Source: Elgaria multicarinata webbii
Taxonomy: Eukaryota > Chordata > Lepidosauria > Squamata > Anguidae
Direction of reading: 5' to 3'
Assembly (NCBI RefSeq): GCF_023053635.1
Contig: NC_086183.1
Location: forward strand, 32,035,501-32,099,500
Length of the DNA stretch: 64,000 nt
In this document: positions 57,143 through 64,000 of the stretch, piece after piece
How positions within the stretch are numbered: the first letter of the stretch is position 1
Layout of the letters: every line of letters starts with the position of its first letter
Made by a program: the position numbers and the translations under genes
The notes under the pieces: generated by a model
What the model saw: only the letters and a program-made list of their open reading frames with translations
What the model was told of the DNA's origin: nothing
The model's database searches: none

Positions 57143-57450
57143 GAAATTGAAAAACTTTGTTAATATATTTTCATTTGTCCAAATCCTCAGAACTTTAAGC
57201 AAACTGGTCACTCCAGGTGCTTTTTGTACCTGAAGTAAGAACATCAGAAGAGCAATGATGCTGGATCAGACCGAGAGTCCATCTAGTCCAGCACTCTGTT
57301 CACACAGTGGCCAAACAGCTGTCGGCCAGGGACCCACAAAGCAGGACATGGTGCAACAGCACCCTCCCACCCATGTTCCCCAGCAACTGGTGCACACAGG
57401 CTTACTGCCTCAAATGCTGGAGATAGCACACAACCCTCAGGGCTAGTACA
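57143..57450 (-). mobile_element. L3/CR1-like LINE 3' fragment, copy 4
   Basis: AAAAACTTTGTTAATATATT and CACTCCAGGTGCTTTTTGTA then GCTGGATCAGACCGAGAGTC: the same order as at 4873-5265. Confidence 0.72.
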
Positions 57451-57954
57451 TGGCGTCTAAAGGTGGAGGGAGGGGAGATAGGGGTAGGACTCTAGGCTCT
57501 AAAATTACCTGGCTGTCTCCTCTGCCTTCTACCCCCCCCCCCCAAATGCTGCCCAGGCCAGAGTGAGCAGCAGGTGAACAAGTCGGTGGGAATGCAGCCG
57601 AGGAGGCAGCAGCTCTAGTCAGCGGGTTCCTGCGTGGGCCCTCGGCAAGGATCCAACCAGGCCTACCCTTGACACTGGCCCTGCTGTTGAGTGTGCTGAA
57701 TGGGGGATGATGGGAGTTGTAGTCCTATCTGGAGGGCACCAGGTTGGGGAAGGCTGGCGCATGTTAGACTGGGAGGATGCCCAGGGGAACCCACTCCTGG
57801 GGCCTTAAGAAGAGGGGCAATGTACCAACTTGGGGATCCCTTCAGTGGTGTCTCTTCTCAACCAGCGTAAAAGGTGGCGTTCCTTGGGGGTGGGAGTTGT
57901 AGTCCACGCCCCCTGGAGGCCACCAGGTCGGGGGGGGGGGGGAGGCTGATATAA

Positions 57955-58215
57955 AAGGCAGTGTGGTGTAGTGGCTAAAGTGTCAGATTGGGAGTCGGGA
58001 GATCCGGGTTCTAGTCCCCACTGGGCCATGGAAACCCACTGGGTGACTTTGGGCCCAGTCACAGACTCTCAGCCCAGCCCACCTCACAGAGTGGTTGTTG
58101 TGAGGATACAGATGGAGAGGAGGAGGAGGAGGAGGATTATGTACGCCGCCTTGGGTTCCTCGGAGGGAAAAAGGCGGGCTATAATAAATGCAATAATAAT
58201 AATAAAAATAATGGG
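57955..58215 (+). mobile_element. MIR-like CORE-SINE, nearly complete
   Basis: GTGTGGTGTAGTGGCTAAAG, TCAGATTGGGAGTCGGGAGA, box B GGGTTCTAGTCC, GTGACTTTGGGCCCAGTCAC, GTTGTTGTGAGGATAC and tail CGCCTTGGGTTCCTCGG ending (AAT)n. It stops about 100 bases before the Notch-ligand CpG island. Confidence 0.9.
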
Positions 58216-58309
58216 CTACCAGTGTAACCATTAGCCAAAAGGCCACCACGCTGGATCAGAGCCAGGGTGCATGCAGCCCTGCGTTCTGTTCGCACAGTGG
58301 GGAATCCAG

Positions 58310-58863
58310 CAAGCGAGCCCCCAGGGCCCCCGGCCTTGCTCCCCCCCCCTTCCACAGGTGAGCAAGCCACGCCGGGGCGGCTCCAGCGGGCGGGGCCCAC
58401 CTGGGCCCCTGGTCCAGCGCCCGCCCAGGCCCACCCTGGGGCTCCCCCCCCCCGCGCGCCCTTCCTCCTCCTCCTCCTCCTCCTGCCTCTCCGGAGTGGG
58501 CGGCGGCGGCGAGGGCGAGCCGGGGCAGGGAGCCGCCCCTTGGGCCGCCCCGCCGTTGGCTGCCGAGGAAAAGGGGCCTGGCTCGGGCGGGCGGACGGGC
58601 CGGCCCTCCCCACCTCCGGCGCGCGTGATGTCAGCCCGGGCGAGCCGAGGCGAGCGCTCGCAGCTCCGCGGCTGGACCACGCCGGGCTCCCGGAGACAGC
58701 GGCGAGGCGAGGCGAGGCAGGCGGTTCCCGGGCGAGAGCGCGCGGCAGCGGCAGCAGCAGCAGCAGCAGCGGCCCCCTCCAGCCCCCTCCGGCTCCTTTA
58801 TGCGCCGCCGCGCTCGCCTGCGCCGGGCAGTGGCCAAGGGGCAGCCGGACCCCCGACGCCGCG
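58310..58863 (+). promoter_or_regulatory. CpG-island promoter and 5'UTR of the DSL Notch ligand gene
   Basis: A very GC- and CpG-rich block ends at the start codon and continues into intron 1 to about 59130. It contains a (GCA)n run at 58744-58771 and a TGATGTCA CRE-like site at 58627. Upstream ATGs at 58628 and 58800 would lie in the leader if transcription starts upstream of them. The exact transcription start is not visible. Confidence 0.65.
58744..58771. repeat. (GCA)n trinucleotide run in the DSL ligand leader
   Basis: GGCAGCGGCAGCAGCAGCAG continues to 58771, about eight to nine GCA-type units, 93 bases before the start codon. Confidence 0.9.
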
Positions 58864-58923
58864 ATGAGGCTGAGAAGCGCCGGCATTGTCTGCACCCTGC
58901 TGCTGCTCCACATGAGGCCCCAG
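58864..58923 (+). CDS. DSL ligand exon 1, signal peptide
   Basis: 60 bases, 20 codons. GCCGCG precedes the ATG (G at -3). The hydrophobic core is AGIVCTLLLLHM. The donor CAG|GTGAGA is strong, phase 0. This ATG is chosen because it alone gives a signal peptide that splices in frame to the MNNL exon. Confidence 0.8.
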
Positions 58924-61900
58924 GTGAGAGGGAGGGAGGGAGGGAGGGGAGAGAGAACAGCCCCCCACCCCCCCAAAGGCGCCCCCTCCCCTGCGGCCGG
59001 ACGGGAAGCGGACCCCAGAACGCAGCAGAGAGGCGCGACCCCCCCCCCCCCCGCAAATAGCCTGGCTCTTGGGGTAGGGGTGGGCTGGAATGGTCGCCCC
59101 CCCCCCCCCGGCAATGGGAAGGCGGCCGAAGCAACAGGAGCTGGGCGGCGGGGTGTGGAATGCCAAGTTTTCCTTGGCATCGAAATACAGCCTCGCTTCC
59201 CCTTCCCTGGGGGGTGGATCTGGAGGGGCCCCCCGTTTCTGGCATGTCTGGGGTTCTGGGATGGGGTATGTGAGGGCAGGAAGCGGCCTTTTTTCTATTA
59301 CTTCACTGTAGTTGAGCCTTCCTCCAACCGGGCGCCCGCCAGATGTGTCAGGGCTGCAACTCCCAGCATCCCCGGAGGTGGGTGGGTTGTAGCCTGACAC
59401 ATCTGGCGGGCGCCTGGTTGGGGAAAGGCTGCCACAGTCGGAACACGGGCAGAGCCCTCTTTGCACTCAGGCAACGCCTGCTGACTTCCCTCCGGTGGAT
59501 CCAGCCCATTGGGGAAAGCGTCCCCGTCCAGTGGGCTCCGCGCCCATCTCGGGGCTGTCCCTCGGCCTCCCCGACGGAGCCCACTTGGCACAGCACCCAC
59601 CCCATCATCGCACCCACGCACGTGCCAGCCAGCCAGCCTCAAAAAGCACTCCTTTCTGACGGAAGGGAACTTTGGTAAGCCCGAGACGCGCGGCATCTCC
59701 GAGGCTGGCCGCGTGCTGATGGGCATCGATGGGGCAGGCACCCTATGGAGGCAAAGATGCCCTGCCAGGCTCTCGGCTCCTTCTCTGTCTCTGGGCTGAA
59801 TGGGGGGGACTGGAGGATGGTTTCCGGGGGCCTGGAATTGGGGAGGGGGAGTTTGGGGTCACAGCACGCTTGTCTGATTCAGCAGCGCCCCATCCAAGGG
59901 CCTTTAGGGACCAGACACTTCCGAGGGTGTAAACTTCAAGACGCTTCACATGGAACCTGCTGTGACTTGTGGGATTTCTGCCCAAAAAACAGCTCTCCAT
60001 TTTATTGCCTACCAGGGAATGAGTTCCCAGAGCTGCCCAGGAAGGTGGAAAACACGGTTACAGCCTGGCGAAGTCTGTAGTGCAGCAAAGGTGTCTTTGG
60101 TGCCGTTCCAGCCATGGGGCTTGGCCGATGCAGGGCAGTGTGGCAGCCGCTGCAGACCTCTCCCTCGCTGTTCAGCTGGGCCTGGGGAGGGGGTGGGGGG
60201 TTCTTTTCTTTAGGGGGACCTGGAGCCTTTTAGAACCCAGCTCTCTCGCTCTCTCCCCCCCCCCGCCCCAAAGTGAAGTCCGGGGAACTTCCATGCTGAA
60301 ACTCCTGTGACCTCCCAGTGTTTTCCCCCTGGGGTGACAAGAGGGTGTGGGACCTCGCTTGGTTTCTCAGCGAAAGCTGCTGCGGCGGGGCGGTTCACCA
60401 GCTGCTGTGCTCCACCCCAGAGGCAGCCGCCTCTGTCGACTCGGAGGGAAACAGTCACCCGATTCCAGCGGCAATTTTGCACCATGGCTACCGACAGCGC
60501 TTTCACCCCAGGACTGCCAGCGTGCCCAAAATGTTAGAGCAGGTTAGGGAAGCTTTGGATAAACAAACGCCTTGCTTGGGAGCCAGCCGGGCCTGCACTG
60601 AGGTGTCTTTTTCGGATAGGGAGGTTTGGGTGCCATTAAAAAGCAGGAGAGCCAGCCGACGGATGGAGCTCAGCCCACTGGTTGGTTCTCCTGTGCAGGA
60701 CTGATGGGAACGTATGGGCGATGTGCAAGAGCACTCACGCATCTCCCACGCAAGATGTGCAAAAGTGCTCATGCATTGCCCATTCATTTCAATTGCGCTT
60801 CCGGAGGAGAGCCTGCCTATAGACTGAGATCTTCTTCCGAGGCCCTGCTGTACGCCCCCATCTCCACTGCCAAAGGAGATTAGGGTTGCTGGGATAATGG
60901 AACAGGGCCTTTTCTGTGGCAGCCCCCAGCCCTCCCGGACTGTGAAACTCCCTTCTGTAGACCGACTGTATCTCTGCTTAGTTTCAGGCAGGCGATGAAA
61001 ATGGTTCTTTTGGGCTGGGTTTTTCATATGGGAAAGTTTGATTCCCGGTGGAATGTGTGCATTCGTTTATTTGCTCTGTTTTTACATCATCGAAAGTTTG
61101 GTTTTAATGTTTTCTTTTTGTTTTGGGGTGCCTGGCTAGGGGTGAAAGGCCACTTACACATTTTCTTATAAATAAGCATCCTGGTGGATTCGTTCCCTAT
61201 TAATCAGCAGGAAGGAGGGAGGGGAGACTGCCTGGATTTTCCACTAAGGCTCCGGTCCCTGCCCACGGTTGTTTTTCGGCTGAATTTTCTGCAAACAAAG
61301 GCTCAGAGTCCTGTTGTGCGTCTTTTGAGAAATGCGTCATCTTCTCTCACCACGGAGTGTCGGTGCGGAGTTTTGCGGCGTGGGCAGGAGGAGGGGGGGT
61401 GCACGTTGGGTGGGTGGGCTGCGAGCCCCCGTGGGTGCCGGGACTTGGCAGCCTCTGCCCTCGTAACCGCTCCACATCTGGTGAGCGCAAAGGACTGGGA
61501 GAGAAGCCGCCCTCCCAACAGGCCCCTCAGCAAAACAGGAGTGCAGAGGTGAAATCCTGCCTGCTTGAATTCCAGCAACGCCCTGCATCCCCCGGGGAAG
61601 GTGGATTTCCTCATCGGGGTGGGGTGGGGTGGCGGAGCGGATCCTGCCTTCCCCAGCTAGGGGCACGGAAGGAGGTGGGAGAATTTCCACCCCTCCTCTG
61701 CTAGTTTGGGTATATCGCTTTCCCTTGCAACCCAGGCTGGCCTTGTTAGTGGCTGGGTTTTAAGTGGGATAGAGGGTAGGCCTTGAATTCTGAGGTCAAA
61801 CCTTCCCGCCCCCAAGGCAGAAAGGCCTGGCTACCAAGGTCTGGAATCGGAGCTAACTTTAAACAAAGTCTCAGCCCCAGAATCTGATTTGAGTGCCAGT

Positions 61901-63205
61901 TACATGACAGTTGCAGGGAAGGGTGCCTCTGAACATAACGAGTGCATTTCCCTGCCAAAAACTCACAGGCGATATTTGTGAGTAAGGCACTGAAGTCAAG
62001 TACCATTTCCATGCAAGCTTGAGCCTCGCTCTTCCTTTCCCCCTCCTTGTTTCTTAGATTTTAACTCTCTGAGCATGTGCAGAGAGGAGGTCCATTAATG
62101 TATAGCCCAAATGGAAATATTTGGGGGCTCTGGAAATTGCTCGTGTGCCAGGGTGTGTACACAGCGTGTGTGCGAAAGAGTGGGACGCTAGTGAAAGAGC
62201 ATTCTCTCTGCACGTGCTCAGAGACCTCAAACTCCTGCCACTTGTGTCAAATACATGCCCGTGGCTGTAGGTAGGGAAATACATTCTCCCTATGCTCAGA
62301 GGCATCTTTTCCATTATTATGATGCCCTTCACATAACTCTCGAGTTCCGCTGCTCAAAAGAGCTTCTGAGGCCAGGCCTCTGTTCGAAATTAACCCTGAT
62401 CCTGGGCCAAATAGCCAGATGCGTTGTATATGGGGCTGCCTTTGAAAACGGTCCGGAAACTTCAACTGGTACAAAACAGGGCAGCATGTTTACTAACGGG
62501 GACTGGCCGACGAGACCACATCACGCCAGTCCTTTTCTAGCTTCATTGGCTGCCAGTCCAGGTCCGGGCCCGATTCAAAGTGCTGGTATTAACATGTAAA
62601 GCCCTAAACAGCTTGGGGCCAGGCTATCTGAAGGAACGCCTCCTCCTGTATGTACCTGCCCGGACCCTAAGATCATCCTCAGGGGTCCTTCTCCGCGAGC
62701 CCCTGCCAAAGGAAGTGAGGCAGGTGGCTACCAGGAGCAGGGCCTTCTCTGCTGTGGCACCCTGGCTGTGCAATGAGCTCCCTAAGGAGGTTCGCTTGGC
62801 ACCTACATTATATGGTTTTAGACACCAGGTGAAGACCTTTTTATTCTCCCAGCATTTTAACAGTCTATAAATAAATGTTAACTTGGTGTTTTAAATCTCC
62901 AGGTCCCTGAAGCGATGGGCACCTTCGAACTACAAGTCCGCTCCGTGCGCAACGAGAAGGGGGTGTTGGCCGACGGGCGGTGCTGCCGTGGAGGGCTGGA
63001 CCCTCCGTGCCCCGTGGCAGAGCAGTGCCAGACCTTCTTCCGGGCCTGCCTCAAGGAATACCAGCTGCGGGCCCTGCCGGAGGGGCCGTGCGTCCTGGGC
63101 GCTGCCACCACCCCGGTCCTCGGGGGCAACGTTTTCTCCGCCAGTCACCAGAAGCACACAGACCATGCCAACAGGATGGTGGTCCCTTTCGACTTTGCCT
63201 GGCCG
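58864..63205 (+). CDS. DSL-family Notch ligand (Jagged/Delta-like), first two coding exons; rest beyond the window
   Basis: Notch ligands are membrane proteins that activate Notch on the neighbouring cell. Exon 1 (58864-58923) gives a signal peptide, MRLRSAGIVCTLLLLHMRPQ. Exon 2 (62903-63205, 303 bases, phase 0-0) gives the MNNL domain, starting VPEAMGTFELQVRSVRNEKG and ending VVPFDFAWP. Six cysteines fit the family: RCC, then C-x5-C, RACLKEYQ and GPC. Jagged-like signs are KEYQ, TPVLGGN.F, NR.VVPF.FAWP and the C-x5-C spacing (C-x4-C in JAG1/JAG2, C-x1-C in DLL1). CCRGG and TFFRACLK also recall DLL1. The DSL domain, EGF repeats and membrane segment lie beyond 64000. Exon 3 was not found. I recall no such gene next to PPP5C in human, where DLL3 lies several Mb away on 19q13. 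DSL ligand is near certain; the subfamily is open. Confidence 0.88.
59314..59432. mobile_element. Palindromic MITE (family D variant) in intron 1 of the DSL ligand
   Basis: CCTCCAACCGGGCGCCCGCC then AGATGTGTCAGGGCTGCAAC faces GTAGCCTGACACATCTGGCG then GGCGCCTGGTTGGGG. Confidence 0.8.
59435..60885. other. Intron 1 of the DSL ligand, nothing recognised
   Basis: Unique-looking intron sequence. Several open frames of 60-130 codons occur, but none resembles a known protein. Confidence 0.45.
60886..61150 (+). mobile_element. L2 LINE, worn 3' fragment
   Basis: GGAACAGGGCCTTTTCTGTG and GCAGCCCCCAGCCCTCC then GTTTCAGGCAGGCGATGAAA and TTCTTTTGGGCTGGGTTTTT correspond to RAFSVAAP and FRQAMK..LFWAGF of an L2 ORF end. 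Confidence 0.65.
61151..62348. other. Intron 1 of the DSL ligand, nothing recognised
   Basis: No coding exon or repeat that I can name. Confidence 0.45.
62349..62885 (+). mobile_element. L2 LINE, 3' fragment abutting DSL ligand exon 2
   Basis: The frame 62580-62870 reads MLVLTCKALNSLGPGYLKER to VKTFLFSQHFNSL, the C-terminus of the L2 protein. Upstream, GAAACTTCAACTGGTACAAA (KLQLVQ) continues the element with frame breaks. Its stop codon at 62868-62870 lies 33 bases before exon 2. Confidence 0.88.
62903..63205 (+). CDS. DSL ligand exon 2, MNNL domain
   Basis: Acceptor TTTTAAATCTCCAG, donor CCG|GTAAGA. It encodes 101 residues from VPEAMGTFELQ to FDFAWP, the N-terminal C2-like domain that binds Notch and lipid. 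About 300 bases is the usual length of this exon in Jagged genes (306 in human JAG1, as I recall). Repeat sequence of an L2 LINE runs to about 30 bases before the acceptor. Confidence 0.9.
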
Positions 63206-64000
63206 GTAAGAGGGGGCCGCTGGTTGCTTGCCTTGGTGGGGCTGCCGGGGTGGGGGGGCGCAGAGTTGTGAATTTCCCTACAGGGAGGTCCTCGTGCTCA
63301 CAGCACCTTGTGGCCGATAGTGTCCCGTGGTGATGAGGGACAGAACTCTGCATATGCCCAGAGGCCAACTTCCCTTGCACCAAAGCTGAGCCCTACCTCC
63401 CTGTTGCCCTTGCTATTAGGCCTCCTCCTCCTCCTACCAGAAACCAGGATTCTAGGCTCAACTCTGATGATGCCCCTAAAGGATAGGAAGAGATTCAAAG
63501 GAGGGGAAATGTCTTTCCATCATTTTACTGAAGCCAGTATGCAAGCTTTAATATTTCACAGAACACTTGATCATGCCACGTCGGACTGACGTAGCATTTG
63601 GTGAAACCTGCAAGTGTGCATACTTTCCCCTGCTCCCTTACAACAAATGGGAGAGTTTTTTCTCTCCTCCCAAAAAGTGTTGTTTTCCTTTTGGAAGTTC
63701 TCCCCCCTCCCCCAGAGATGGGTGTGGGGGGGAGCAGGCTTTAAACTGTGAAATTGGAGCCAGCTTCTTTCTCCAGAGATGGACCCAGGTGTTCTGGGAG
63801 AGAGACAGGGGGGAGGGAGCAGGAGAAAGCAAGAGGAAAGCAGGAGCCAGATGGACTTTGCTTACACTCTTTTCCCCTGGGGGGAACTGAGGCAGATGCT
63901 GAATCTCGCTCGGATTATAAATTGGGCAAGACAGCTCCTGTATAAACCGGCTGTGTAGTGATTTATTGATTTCTGGGCTTCTGTCTTGTGCCTCTGATGC
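63206..64000. other. Intron 2 of the DSL ligand (start), nothing recognised
   Basis: No exon matching the next MNNL segment (a Jagged-like LLVEAWD motif) was found, so exon 3 lies to the right of the window. Confidence 0.5.

Noticed and set aside
57955-58030. tRNA gene (good box A and box B)
   Set aside because: The tRNA-like head continues into a MIR-like CORE-SINE body and tail; the acceptor stem does not close.
44950-58230. A CCDC8-like or other gene after PPP5C, as in mammals
   Set aside because: No coding frame of that kind was seen; the interval is LINE, SINE and MITE sequence plus unique DNA.
58179-59466. Several 200-376 codon frames on both strands of the Notch-ligand CpG island
   Set aside because: High GC content removes stop codons; composition is Pro/Gly/Arg/Ala with no recognisable domain. 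Only the short signal-peptide exon splices to a known family.

Overview
The window is vertebrate genomic DNA, most likely from a lizard (squamate reptile). It has spliced genes with GT-AG introns, two CpG-island promoters, and a repeat load of CR1, L2-type and BovB LINEs, MIR-like and other tRNA-derived SINEs, and many small non-autonomous DNA transposons. A BovB LINE together with abundant CR1 and L2 fits a squamate; the species cannot be named from this sequence. Family assignments rest on recalled protein and repeat sequences, with no database search.

Three protein-coding genes are supported, all on the + strand. (1) The 3' part of HIF3A (1-9725): six coding exons. They include the oxygen-dependent degradation motif [16 protein letters not shown] and a C-terminus that lines up with human HIF3A. 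(2) A complete PPP5C (23859-42765): 13 exons and 502 codons, with three TPR repeats and a full PPP-family phosphatase domain. It has a CCAAT-rich CpG-island promoter and a poly(A) signal at 44924. (3) The first two coding exons of a Notch ligand of the DSL family (58864-63205): signal peptide and N-terminal MNNL domain, Jagged-like in cysteine spacing. The gene runs off the right edge. HIF3A next to PPP5C matches human 19q13.32, so this is a conserved block; the Notch ligand beside it is not what I recall in human.

Between and inside the genes lie repeats. A CR1 LINE with much of its endonuclease and reverse transcriptase fills 19165-21540, with six clear shorter CR1 pieces and one diverged piece elsewhere. 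A BovB 3' end with an open 238-codon frame lies at 46000-46858. L2-type 3' fragments are scattered throughout, one ending about 30 bases before the second exon of the Notch ligand. Several families of inverted-repeat elements form long hairpins. One fragment at 26005-26101 closely resembles the end of the mammalian MER1/Charlie hAT element. Nested insertions give relative ages: a hairpin-ended DNA element inside a SINE at 3598-4296, and a CR1 inside the same kind of SINE at 39547-40535.

The long stretch 9726-19160 between HIF3A and the big CR1 holds no recognisable coding exon. It may contain HIF3A 3'UTR and non-coding transcription. No tRNA, rRNA or CRISPR array was found. The gene functions are separate: oxygen-regulated transcription (HIF3A), HSP90-linked dephosphorylation (PPP5C) and Notch signalling (DSL ligand). 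Their adjacency is shared chromosomal history, not an operon.
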